A stretch of 38,723 nt of DNA from Sphingomonadaceae bacterium (GTDB taxonomy: Bacteria > Pseudomonadota > Alphaproteobacteria > Sphingomonadales > Sphingomonadaceae), in assembly GCA_025359685.1 (NCBI GenBank), contig JANYEY010000085.1, positions 1-38,723 on the forward strand, read 5' to 3'. Below, in pieces: positions 7,329-17,235 of this stretch; positions within the stretch are counted from its first letter, which is position 1, and every line of letters begins with the position of its first letter. The notes under the pieces were generated by a model, which ran no database searches, had not been told where the DNA came from, and was given only the letters and a program-made list of their open reading frames with translations. The translations under genes and the position numbers were made by a program.

Positions 7329-7793
7329 CTACTTGCCCAGCAAGACCGCCGCGCTGGTGAGGTCGGCGCTGTAGGGCCGCGCGACCTCGGCCAGCACCCG
7401 CGCCCGCACCGCCGGATCGCCCGCAAGCAGCGCATCGGCCTCTTTCTGGTTCTTCGCCCGGATCAGCGCCAGCCCGGACCGATCCCCCAGCGGCCCGGCC
7501 GAAGCGACCCGCCCTTGCGCATAGAGCCCCTTCCAATACTGCCGGTGCGCATCGAGCCCCGGCCCCTTGAACGGCTGCCCCTTCTTCCACGCCGCGCCGG
7601 GTCCGAGGACCACCGCGAACAGGCGGCCCTTGGCGATGACTGGAGTGGGAGTGGTGGGCGCGGGCTTGGTTTCGGGCTTGGTAGAAGCCTTGGTGTCAGT
7701 CCTTTCGGGCCGCGACCCCGCGAAGCCCGGCCCGGCGCACAGCACCAAACCGGCCAGCAACGGCCCCGCCCATCGAACGATTCGATCCCTCAT
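7329..7793 (-). CDS. Exported YciI-like protein
   Basis: This 154-residue protein has a signal peptide (IVRWAGPLLAGLVLCAGPGFA, to about residue 25) and a Lys/Thr/Pro-rich linker (residues 27-50). Its YCII-related domain includes LFAVVLGPGAAWKKGQPF, DAHRQYWKGLYAQGRV, GPLGDRSGLALIRAK, a DALLAGDPAVRARVLAEV helix and a final VRPY-like strand (VARPYSADLT). YciI-fold proteins are small ferredoxin-like enzymes; the HRQYW His corresponds to the conserved active-site His region. Most homologues are cytoplasmic, so the exported form is notable. It is divergent from the DUF2726 gene. Confidence 0.7.
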   Translation of the reverse strand: MRDRIVRWAGPLLAGLVLCAGPGFAGSRPERTDTKASTKPETKPAPTTPTPVIAKGRLFAVVLGPGAAWKKGQPFKGPGLDAHRQYWKGLYAQGRVASAGPLGDRSGLALIRAKNQKEADALLAGDPAVRARVLAEVARPYSADLTSAAVLLGK

Positions 7794-7885
7794 GTGGGGC
7801 CTATTGCCTCACCCGCATCGCGTCGGCACCGCACAAGCGCCACAACGTGCCGGTACTGCGGCGGGAGGGATGTTGTGGTTGGCGG

Positions 7886-7922
7886 GTGACCGGTCCGGGT
7901 CACTAACTCTTGCAAATTTGCA
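7886..7922. promoter_or_regulatory. Two palindromes in a divergent intergenic region
   Basis: GTGACC-GGTCCG-GGTCAC (7886-7903) has perfect six-base arms, and TGCAAATTTGCA (7911-7922) is a perfect 12-base palindrome. Both lie between the divergent YciI-like and DUF2726 genes, 22 to 60 bases before the latter's ATG. Their placement suits operators, but the cognate regulator is unknown. Confidence 0.4.
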
Positions 7923-7944
7923 GCAATCGCGGCCTATTACTGCG

Positions 7945-8604
7945 ATGCCACCTGAGATTGTTGCCTTGATCGACAAGCCATGGCTCTTGGCGATCCTGCT
8001 CGCCTTGGGAGCCGCTTGCGGCATGGGGGTGGAACGCTTCGTTGCGGGTCAGGAGCGAGCCAAGTGGCGCGCCTATTGGCAGCGCCGCAATGCCAGCAGG
8101 CCGCGAAGCGAAGCCAACGGTTTCAAGCGGGACTTCAAGGTGGTGCCGCTCAAAGGAACACCCGAGCGCAGCCTGCTCGATGCCGCCGAACAGCTGCGCG
8201 TGGTGATGGCGGCGGAATTCAAACCGCGCCCGCTCCTCAACAAGGGCGAGGCGCGGGTGTTTGCCGAGCTCGACAAGCTGGTGATCGCGCGCAACCCCGG
8301 CTGGCAGGTGATGGCGCAGGTCTCGGTCGGTGAATTCGTCATGTCGGACGACCCCGAGGCCCATGCTTGCATCAATTCCAAACGGGTCGATCTGCTGCTG
8401 GTCGACGCCCAGTGCCGCGCCCGCCACGCGCTGGAATACCAGGGCACCGGCCATCACCAGGGCAGCGCGGCGGCACGCGATGCGGTCAAGAAGGAAGCGC
8501 TGCGCAAGGCCGGGATCGGCTACCATGAGGTGGTGGCTGGGCATACCACGCCGAAAGAACTGCGCCTTCTGGTGGAGAAATTGGTGCCGCCGACTGCTAA
8601 TTGA
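7945..8604 (+). CDS. Membrane-anchored DUF2726 protein (nuclease-like fold)
   Basis: This 219-residue protein has one N-terminal membrane helix (about 13-29) and a basic linker. Its DUF2726 domain runs from about residue 98: NKGEARVFAELDKL, VDLLLVD (148-154), ALEYQGTGHHQ (162-171) and KKEALRKAGI (182-191). DUF2726 is related to the restriction-endonuclease (PD-(D/E)XK) fold; the Asp of VDLLLVD, E164-x-Q166 and the following Lys could be the catalytic set. That suggests a membrane-tethered nucleic-acid-binding or cleaving protein, but activity is unproven in the family. The start ATG 7945 keeps the helix at the N-terminus; the longer frame upstream is shadow sequence of the YciI-like gene. Confidence 0.72.
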   Translation: MPPEIVALIDKPWLLAILLALGAACGMGVERFVAGQERAKWRAYWQRRNASRPRSEANGFKRDFKVVPLKGTPERSLLDAAEQLRVVMAAEFKPRPLLNKGEARVFAELDKLVIARNPGWQVMAQVSVGEFVMSDDPEAHACINSKRVDLLLVDAQCRARHALEYQGTGHHQGSAAARDAVKKEALRKAGIGYHEVVAGHTTPKELRLLVEKLVPPTAN

Positions 8605-8720
8605 TTTGGTGGTGTTCCCCGGGATTCAATTTTAGGTGTCGATCCCCTCAATGCAGCTATCGACTCAGCTATGGCTCGGCCCGGCGCAAGGCGCTAGTAA
8701 CGGGTGGGGGAGGGCACCAT

Positions 8721-9716
8721 ATGGCTGAGATGGCGCGCGATGTTTTCACGACAATCCGATACGACGGGTCAGATTTGTCGGGTCATGAGATAGACGTTCA
8801 AGAGTTGGCCCCCGCACTCTTGGCACTGGCCGAGATGATTCAGTTCACCAACAGGAAGTTTAACGGCAACGACATTTCGATGAAGGTGTTGGTTAAGGCC
8901 GATGTCGAACAAAAGTGCTTTCAGCTTCAAATCCATATCGTACAAAGTTTCTTGGACGCGGCGAAGCATCTATTTTCGACCGAGCAATACAAGACCGCGC
9001 GCGAGATCGCGGAATTGCTCGATCTCATTTTGCCTGCGGGAATTGGTGGCGGGGTATTCTTCGCCTGGAAGAAAATTTGGGGAACCAAGGAAGAGCAAGA
9101 GAAGCCGCTTTCGAGCTACGAGGTGGAGCAACATGGCGGGACCACCATCATCAATAATTTTTATGGCGACGGCGCTCATTTGGAAATGCCGACCGTCACC
9201 TTCGATCTTGCAACCGAGCCTGAAATGATCCGGCTAGGGAAGCGGGTTCTGAAGCCGCTGGAGCATGACGGCTACGACAGCATGGGCTTCTATCAGGACG
9301 ATCAGCAAGTGGTTCAGTATGACAATACCGAGGCCGAACGGGTGACGAATCGCGCTCCCGATGACGGCGAAACACGATCCGAAAGCGCGAAAGATTCTAC
9401 TGTCAGCATGGGCCCACAGCAGGTCGATGGTCAGGTCGAAATTGTAACGGCCCAATTCATCGGTAACGCTCAATGGGGGCTACGTTGGCTGGGCAAAATC
9501 AGGCAGATGAAGATGGCTGACGAAGCTTGGCTGGAAAGCTACCAAGCGGACACTGAGCCGCTCGCGATTCCCGGTGCGTGGCTAGACGTTCATATGGAAA
9601 TAGAACAGGCAGATGGTAGCGCCGCCGCAAGCTATACTGTGACGAAGGTGAAGCGGGTAATCCCGCCTGAAAAGCAGACAGAACTCTTCGATGGAAAGTC
9701 TCCGCCAAGCCTGTGA
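8721..9716 (+). CDS. Uncharacterised 331-residue accessory protein
   Basis: The start is ATG 8721 with GGGGGAGGG upstream. The N-terminal domain (about 7-100) contains VFTTIRYDGSDLSGHEIDV and ELAPALLALAEMI, a pattern I associate with sporadic hypothetical proteins of unknown role. A hydrophobic stretch follows at 99-117 (LLDLILPAGIGGGVFFAW) that may be a membrane segment. Next is a charged, probably flexible linker (about 193-232) and a C-terminal beta-rich domain (VEIVTAQFIGNAQWGLRW to VTKVKRVIPP). Codons are AT-richer than in neighbouring genes, particularly over 8860-9180, which suggests acquisition by transfer. It lies 116 bases after the DUF2726 gene on the same strand, so the two may form a unit. 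Function is unknown. Confidence 0.75.
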   Translation: MAEMARDVFTTIRYDGSDLSGHEIDVQELAPALLALAEMIQFTNRKFNGNDISMKVLVKADVEQKCFQLQIHIVQSFLDAAKHLFSTEQYKTAREIAELLDLILPAGIGGGVFFAWKKIWGTKEEQEKPLSSYEVEQHGGTTIINNFYGDGAHLEMPTVTFDLATEPEMIRLGKRVLKPLEHDGYDSMGFYQDDQQVVQYDNTEAERVTNRAPDDGETRSESAKDSTVSMGPQQVDGQVEIVTAQFIGNAQWGLRWLGKIRQMKMADEAWLESYQADTEPLAIPGAWLDVHMEIEQADGSAAASYTVTKVKRVIPPEKQTELFDGKSPPSL

Positions 9717-9805
9717 CACGGGCAAACTCGAACAGTTCGTCGAGCATTCCGGGGAATTTCGGGAACATCAATCGGACCGTTTTCGGCGGTCGGCGTGCAC
9801 CACCC

Positions 9806-12251
<2,446 letters not shown>

Positions 12252-12254
12252 TGG

Positions 12255-12283
12255 ACAATAGGCGGGAGTGCGGGGAAGGTCCA
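12255..12283 (-). promoter_or_regulatory. Probable sigma-70 promoter for thiC
   Basis: On the minus strand, TGGACC (12283-12278) and TATTGT (12260-12255) are separated by 17 bases. The predicted start of transcription falls about 12248, exactly at the 5' edge of the riboswitch. It overlaps the ribosome binding site of the divergent SRAP-like gene (start 12289). Confidence 0.5.
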
Positions 12284-12288
12284 CAGCG

Positions 12289-12912
12289 ATGACCGTACTC
12301 TATCGCCTCGATGCCACCGCCCCCGAAGTCGCCGCGCAGTTCGGTGCTGCGGCAGGCTCCGATCCGTGGAATGGCGGACACATCGGTCCCGGCCAGTTCG
12401 CGCCCGTGCTGACCGCCGGGCGTGAGGCGATTGCCGGGCCGGGGCGGGCGGGGCAGCCTTTGCGGATGATCCCGCGGCTGTGGGGCGTGCCGCCGCCGGG
12501 GATGCCGGTCGATGTGCGCAATGGCGTGCTCAGTGTGCGCAACACCAAGAGCCCGTTCTGGATCGGCAACCTGCGCAACAGCGAGTTCCGCTGCCTCGTC
12601 CCCGCCACTGGCTTCATGGAATGGGGCCACAAGGACGCGCAAACCGGCAAGCGCCGCGCGCAGTGGCTGGGCTGCACCGACCAGCCGCTATTCGCCTTCG
12701 CCGGGGTGTGGAAGGACAGCGAGGTGCCAAGCTTCGCGCTGCTCACTTGCGAGCCCAATGCCGTGCTGCGCGAAATCGGCTGTTTCGCGATGCCGGTGAT
12801 CTTGCCCGCAGGCGAGGCGCAGCATGTGTGGCTGCGCGGCGAATGGAGCCGGGCGGAGGCTTTGCTGGCGCCCTATTCGTCATCATTGATGTTCGAGTCC
12901 GCTGGACATTAA
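12289..12912 (+). CDS. SRAP-domain (YedK/HMCES-like) protein without catalytic Cys and His
   Basis: This 207-residue protein has the SRAP order: a VRNTKSPF segment (83-90, in place of NAR-x-E), RCLVPATGFMEW (101-112, conserved Glu111), FAFAGVW, FALLTCEPN and a CFAMPVIL strand (165-172). Active SRAP proteins need Cys2, which forms a covalent bond with abasic sites in single-stranded DNA, and a His in H-x-R-M-P-V-I. Here residue 2 is Thr, and that His position is Cys165 (or unaligned). It may therefore bind DNA without cross-linking, or do something else. The start ATG 12289 has GGGGAAGG 9-10 bases upstream; the upstream GTG at 12268 would not restore MCGR. It is divergent from thiC and directly upstream of the FMO gene. 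Confidence 0.75.
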   Translation: MTVLYRLDATAPEVAAQFGAAAGSDPWNGGHIGPGQFAPVLTAGREAIAGPGRAGQPLRMIPRLWGVPPPGMPVDVRNGVLSVRNTKSPFWIGNLRNSEFRCLVPATGFMEWGHKDAQTGKRRAQWLGCTDQPLFAFAGVWKDSEVPSFALLTCEPNAVLREIGCFAMPVILPAGEAQHVWLRGEWSRAEALLAPYSSSLMFESAGH

Positions 12913-12931
12913 CCGAACGATTAAACATACT
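12903..12931 (+). promoter_or_regulatory. Promoter of the FMO-P450 operon with palindromic operator
   Basis: TGGACA (12903-12908), a 17-base spacer and CATACT (12926-12931) fit a sigma-70 promoter. The spacer is almost entirely the imperfect palindrome TTAACCGAACGATTAA (12909-12924): arms of seven with one mismatch, centre AA. The position between -35 and -10 and the ACCGAACG-type core resemble TetR-family operators, so a repressor is inferred. It overlaps the stop of the SRAP-like gene. Confidence 0.6.
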
Positions 12932-12955
12932 CCTCGCGCAAGGGAGAGTTCGAAC

Positions 12956-14329
12956 ATGGCCCAGGCCGCAACACTGCCCAAAGTCTGCATCATCGGCGCA
13001 GGCTGCAGCGGTTTCACCACAGCCAAGCGGCTCAAGGATTACGGCATTCCGTTCGATGTGTTCGAAGCCTCGGACAACATCGGCGGCAACTGGTATTACG
13101 GCAATCCCAACGGCAAGTCGGCCTGCTATCAGAGCCTGCACATCGATACCTCGAAGTGGCGGCTGGCGTTTGAGGACTATCCGGTTCCCGCCGACTGGCC
13201 CGATTACCCGCACCATGCGCAGCTGCTGCAGTACTTCCACGATTACGTCGATCACTTTGCCTTGCGCGATCACATCACGTTCAACACCCGGGTCGAAAAT
13301 GCCGAGCGGCTGGCCAGTGGCGGCTGGGCGGTCACGCTGTCGACCGGTGAGACGCGGCACTATGACGCGCTGTGCGTCGCCAACGGGCACCACTGGGCGG
13401 CGCGGATTCCCGAATACCCGGGCGCGTTCACCGGCGCGCAGATCCACAGTCACAATTACCGCTCGCCGTTTGAGCCGGTGGATTGCGTGGGCAAACGCGT
13501 GCTCGTCGTCGGCATGGGCAACAGCGCGATGGACGTGGCGAGCGAACTGTCGCAGCGCCCGATCGCCAGCCGCCTGTTCGTCTCCGCGCGGCACGGGGTG
13601 TGGATTTTTCCCAAGTATCTCAAGGGTCAGCCGATCGACAAGAATCCGGCCCCGGCGTGGATGCCAAAGGCCATGCGCCAGTGGCTTGGCGCGCGGATGA
13701 TCAAGGGGCTGGTCGGCAAGATGAGCGACTACGGCTTGCCCGAACCCACAATCGGCCCGTTCGAAAGCCACGGCACCGTCTCGGGCGAGTTTCTGGTCCG
13801 CGCCGGATCGGGCGACATCGCGATGAAGCCAGGGATCGAACGGCTCGACGGCGACGGGGTGGTGTTCACCGATGGCAGCCGCGAGCAGCTCGATGTAATC
13901 GTCTGGGCGACCGGCTATGACATCAAGTTCCCGTTCTTCAGCGATCCTTCGTTCCAGGCCGACGCCGACAACCGCCCGCCGCCGCTGTACAAGCGGATCA
14001 TGAAGCCGGGAGTGCCCGACTTGTTCTACATGGGGCTCGCTCAGCCGCTGCCGACATTGGTCAACTTTGCCGAGCAGCAGAGCAAGCTGGTGGGGGCCTA
14101 CCTGGCTGGGCGGTACCTGCCGCCAGATCCCGCCGAGATGGCGCGGGTGATCAAGGCCGACGAGGACTATTACACCGGGCAATACTACGCGGCGCGGCGG
14201 CACACGATCCAGCTCGATTTCGACCACTATGTGCGCGCACTGGGCAAGGAATTGGCCAAGGGCGCCGCGCGCGCCAAGGCGGCGGGCAATCGCCTCCCCG
14301 TCACCGCAAAGGAGCTTCAACCGGCATGA
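12956..14329 (+). CDS. FMO-type flavin-dependent monooxygenase
   Basis: This 457-residue flavoenzyme of the flavin-containing monooxygenase/Baeyer-Villiger superfamily has an FAD-binding GAGCSG at 14-19. The FMO fingerprint F-x-G-x(3)-H-x(3)-Y appears as FTGAQIHSHNY (158-168), the NADPH-binding GMGNSAMD is at 186-193, and the FMO-characteristic ATGYD is in the C-terminal half. It should insert one oxygen atom into a ketone, amine, sulfide or similar hydrophobic substrate using NADPH. A strong ribosome binding site (AGGGAGAG) precedes ATG 12956. Its stop overlaps the start of the P450 gene as ATGA, so the two are made in a fixed ratio and probably act on the same compound. The substrate is unknown. 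Confidence 0.9.
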   Translation: MAQAATLPKVCIIGAGCSGFTTAKRLKDYGIPFDVFEASDNIGGNWYYGNPNGKSACYQSLHIDTSKWRLAFEDYPVPADWPDYPHHAQLLQYFHDYVDHFALRDHITFNTRVENAERLASGGWAVTLSTGETRHYDALCVANGHHWAARIPEYPGAFTGAQIHSHNYRSPFEPVDCVGKRVLVVGMGNSAMDVASELSQRPIASRLFVSARHGVWIFPKYLKGQPIDKNPAPAWMPKAMRQWLGARMIKGLVGKMSDYGLPEPTIGPFESHGTVSGEFLVRAGSGDIAMKPGIERLDGDGVVFTDGSREQLDVIVWATGYDIKFPFFSDPSFQADADNRPPPLYKRIMKPGVPDLFYMGLAQPLPTLVNFAEQQSKLVGAYLAGRYLPPDPAEMARVIKADEDYYTGQYYAARRHTIQLDFDHYVRALGKELAKGAARAKAAGNRLPVTAKELQPA

Positions 14330-15540
14330 CCCGTCCCTTGAACCCCGTCGATGTCAGCCAGAATGCACTTTACGTCGAGGATACGTGGCGCGAGCCGTTT
14401 GCGATGCTGCGCGAAACCGCACCGCTGTCATGGCGCGAGGACAGCCCGTTCGGAGCTTACTGGTCGGCGGTGACGCATGAGCTCGTCTCGGAAGTTGAGC
14501 TGCGCCACAAAGTGTTCTCCAGCCGCTGGGACATGGGCAACATCACCATTGCCGAAGCGGTTAACGGCGAGGGGTTTCCCAACTTCATCGCGCAGGACCA
14601 GCCGATCCACACCGCGCAGCGCAAGGTGATCGCCCCGGCCTTCTCTCCCAGCCAGATGCTCAAGCTCGATGCACAAGTTAAGGCACGGACCAAGGAGCTG
14701 ATGGACGGCCTGCCGGTGGGCGAGAGCTTCGACTGGGTCGAGCGCGTGTCGATCCCGCAGACTTTGGGCATGCTGTGCATCCTGTTCGACATGCCGTTTT
14801 CCGAATGGCGTGACATCAAGCGCTGGTCGGACTGGGCCAGCGGGGTTTCGGCGGATAACCTCAACGAGGAATACCGCGCGCAGTTCATGGTCCAGATGGG
14901 CGAGATGCTCGGTCGCTTCGACCAGGAGCTTGAGGCGCGGCGCGGCCTGCCGCCCACCGATGATCTGCTCAGCCGCATGGTCCATTCGGACGCGATGGGC
15001 CACATGGAACCGATCGAGCGGATCGCCAACATCGCGCTGCTAATCGTGGGCGGCAACGATACCACGCGCAATTCGATGTCGGCGCTGGTCGAGGCGTTCG
15101 ACAAATATCCCGAGGAGCTTGAAAGACTCCGCGCCGATCCTTCGCTGATCCCCAACGCCGCGCAGGAAATCGTGCGCTGGCAAAGCCCGGTCACGCACAT
15201 GCGCCGCACCGCGCTGGAGGATACCGAGCTTGGCGGGCAGACCATCCGCAAGGGCGAGAAGGTGGTGATGTGGTACATCAGCGCCAACCGCGATGAGAAG
15301 GTGTTCGCCGATGCGGAAGCGTTCGACGTGGCCCGGCCCAACGCTCGGCGGCACCTCGGTTTCGGTCACGGCATCCACCGCTGCGTTGGGGCCAAGCTCG
15401 CCGAGGACCAGCTGGCGACGCTGATCGGTGAGATCGTCAGCCGCAACATCCGGATCGTCCCCGAAGGCGCGCCGACCCGGCTGGCGAGTCCGTTCCTCCA
15501 CGGCTTCACATCGGTGCCGGTGCGGATCGAGCCGCTGTAA
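14326..15540 (+). CDS. Cytochrome P450, CYP153-like
   Basis: The 404-residue soluble bacterial P450 has the I-helix oxygen-activation motif GGNDTTRN (242-249), the K-helix E-x-x-R pair E281/R284, HMRRTALEDTELGG (291-304) and heme-binding FGHGIHRCVG (346-355, axial ligand Cys353). The GGNDTTRN I-helix, the MRRTA-TELGG segment and RKGEKVVMWYIS closely follow CYP153 alkane/fatty-acid terminal hydroxylases, so hydroxylation of an aliphatic or terpenoid chain is the best guess. CYP153 enzymes need a ferredoxin and reductase; none is encoded in this window. The gene is translationally coupled to the FMO gene. The assignment within CYP families is by pattern only. Confidence 0.9.
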   Translation: MTRPLNPVDVSQNALYVEDTWREPFAMLRETAPLSWREDSPFGAYWSAVTHELVSEVELRHKVFSSRWDMGNITIAEAVNGEGFPNFIAQDQPIHTAQRKVIAPAFSPSQMLKLDAQVKARTKELMDGLPVGESFDWVERVSIPQTLGMLCILFDMPFSEWRDIKRWSDWASGVSADNLNEEYRAQFMVQMGEMLGRFDQELEARRGLPPTDDLLSRMVHSDAMGHMEPIERIANIALLIVGGNDTTRNSMSALVEAFDKYPEELERLRADPSLIPNAAQEIVRWQSPVTHMRRTALEDTELGGQTIRKGEKVVMWYISANRDEKVFADAEAFDVARPNARRHLGFGHGIHRCVGAKLAEDQLATLIGEIVSRNIRIVPEGAPTRLASPFLHGFTSVPVRIEPL

Positions 15541-15551
15541 GCTGGTCTACT

Positions 15552-15696
15552 TTGCTGGTCGAAGCCGATGCACCGCTCAACATCGCGCTGGGGGGCGCAA
15601 GGCGATGTCCGCGAAGGCGCCGCCGCCTTCCTCGAGAAACGCACGCCCAAGTTTTCACTCACGGTCAGCCGCGATCAGCCGCAGATTCCTTGGTGA
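15552..15696 (+). pseudogene. Enoyl-CoA hydratase C-terminal remnant
   Basis: The frame 15601-15696 encodes GDVREGAAAFLEKRTPKFS plus 12 more residues and a stop. This is the terminal helix pattern of crotonase-fold enoyl-CoA hydratases (E-G-x-x-A-F-L-E-K-R-x-P-x-F). In another frame just upstream, 15552-15587 gives LLVEADAPLNIAL, which fits the preceding helix, so a frameshift separates the two. No start codon, active site or earlier domain is present. It is a decayed tail left downstream of the P450 gene. The rest of this gap (15697-15854) holds nothing I can identify. Confidence 0.6.
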
Positions 15697-15854
15697 GCCG
15701 TCACCGCAGCGACTTCGCTTCGCCGCATTCTGACCGGGCCATACAAGCCAAAGCCGTGTATTCAGGCTAGCGCAACGCTTGAAGCGCAAGGGCGAAACGG
15801 GCAAGAGCGGCACTGAACACGTCGGCGCGCAAGTCCGCAAAGTTGGAGCAGATC

Positions 15855-17228
15855 ATGGTTGGCTGGGGCAGATATCGGTTGGGCACGGGCCTCGCACTCG
15901 GTGCGGGGCTGACTTCGGCCGTGGCGCTCGCCGCGGCGCAACCGCAGAGCATTCTGCCCAATTCCAGCCCGGCCCCGAACCCGGCGCCCACCAGCGCACC
16001 GACCATCGCGCCTGATACCACCGCGCCCAAGATCGTGCCGCAAATGCCGGTCGATGAACCGGTGGCGCAATGGAACGCCAATGACGCCAAGGCGCTGCTG
16101 GGCGTGATCGAAGGGATCGACGCCGATGGCTTGATCCCGGCCGATTACCAGCCCGAAAAGCTGCGCAAGGCAATCGCGGCGGGCGATCCTGCCGTGCTTG
16201 GTGCCCAGGCCAGCAAGTCGTTTGCCTGGCTGGTCGAAGACATGCGCGACGGACGCACCCGGTTCGATGCCCGGCTCCAGTGGTTTGTTGTCGATACCGA
16301 TCTGGATGCCAATCCAACCTCGGCAGTGATGACCCGGGCGCTGCAATCGCATGACGTTGCCGGGGTGATCGAAAGCCTCGCGCCGACCGTGCCCGATTAC
16401 GGCGAACTCAAGGGCTTGCTCGCCACCACGCCGGAAACCAACAAGTCCAAGCGCAGCCTGATCCGCATCAACATGGACCGCTGGCGGTGGCTGCCGCGTG
16501 AGCTGGGCAAGTATTATCTCCTCACTAACGTGCCCGAATTCCAGCTGCGGCTGACGGTCAACAACGAAATCATCCGGTCCTACCGCACGATTGTCGGCAA
16601 GGTCGGCAAGACGGCCACGCCGCAGCTTGCCGCGGTGGTGCAGGGCGTGGTGTTCAACCCCACCTGGACCGTGCCGCAATCGATCGTGAAGGGTGAAGGC
16701 CTGGGCGCCAAGCTGATCGGCAATCCAGCGGGGGCGTTGCGCCAGGGTTACAAGGTTGCCCGCGCCAAGGATGGCACGATCTCGGTCGTCCAGCAGCCGG
16801 GGCCGACCAATTCGCTCGGCATGATCAAGCTCGACATGCCCAACGAACATGCGATCTTCATCCATGACACCCCGTCGCGCGGGCTGTTTGCGCAAAGCTA
16901 TCGCGCGCTCAGCCACGGCTGCGTGCGGACCGAGCGGGCGGCGGAACTGGGGATCACCATGGCGATCCTGGGCGCGGGGATGAAGTCGAGCGATGCGGTC
17001 GATATCGTCAATTCGGGCAAGTACACCCGGGTGCCGATGACCAAGACTTTCCCGGTTTATATCATGTACTTCACCATGGCGTCCGACATCAGCGGCAAGA
17101 TGGGGACCTTCCCCGACCTCTACAGCCGTGACGGGGCAGTGCTCGCCTCGTTCGCCGCGCCGCGTATGCCGTGGACCGGACAGCGCCAGACCACCGAAAA
17201 GGTGATCAAGCTGGATAATCCGCTTTAG
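15855..17228 (+). CDS. L,D-transpeptidase, YcbB/LdtD-like
   Basis: The 457-residue protein has a signal peptide or N-terminal anchor (GTGLALGAGLTSAVALAAA) and a Pro/Ala/Thr-rich linker (about 31-65). A helical scaffold region (NDAKALLGVIEGIDADGLIP) comes next, then the YkuD catalytic domain with SLIRINMDRWRWLP and GRIVG-like elements. The active-site motif SHGCVR (353-358, nucleophile Cys356) is preceded by an upstream HDTPSRGLF. This is the long YcbB/LdtD arrangement; such enzymes form 3-3 cross-links in peptidoglycan in the periplasm. ATG 15855 is chosen because GGAG (15845-15848) lies six bases upstream. No separate PG-binding domain was recognised. Confidence 0.9.
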   Translation: MVGWGRYRLGTGLALGAGLTSAVALAAAQPQSILPNSSPAPNPAPTSAPTIAPDTTAPKIVPQMPVDEPVAQWNANDAKALLGVIEGIDADGLIPADYQPEKLRKAIAAGDPAVLGAQASKSFAWLVEDMRDGRTRFDARLQWFVVDTDLDANPTSAVMTRALQSHDVAGVIESLAPTVPDYGELKGLLATTPETNKSKRSLIRINMDRWRWLPRELGKYYLLTNVPEFQLRLTVNNEIIRSYRTIVGKVGKTATPQLAAVVQGVVFNPTWTVPQSIVKGEGLGAKLIGNPAGALRQGYKVARAKDGTISVVQQPGPTNSLGMIKLDMPNEHAIFIHDTPSRGLFAQSYRALSHGCVRTERAAELGITMAILGAGMKSSDAVDIVNSGKYTRVPMTKTFPVYIMYFTMASDISGKMGTFPDLYSRDGAVLASFAAPRMPWTGQRQTTEKVIKLDNPL

Positions 17229-17235
17229 GTTAGGG

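Noticed and set aside
8605..8720. Possible tRNA or att site before the accessory gene
   Set aside because: No cloverleaf or T-loop could be formed, and no flanking repeat was found.
9775..9791. Hairpin GACCG/CGGTC between the accessory gene and RidA
   Set aside because: Only five pairs with a seven-base loop and no T-run; too weak to call a terminator.
12743..14320. 525-codon frame antisense to the FMO gene
   Set aside because: It covers a well-supported FMO gene with all motifs on the plus strand; composition and the lack of a family match indicate a shadow.
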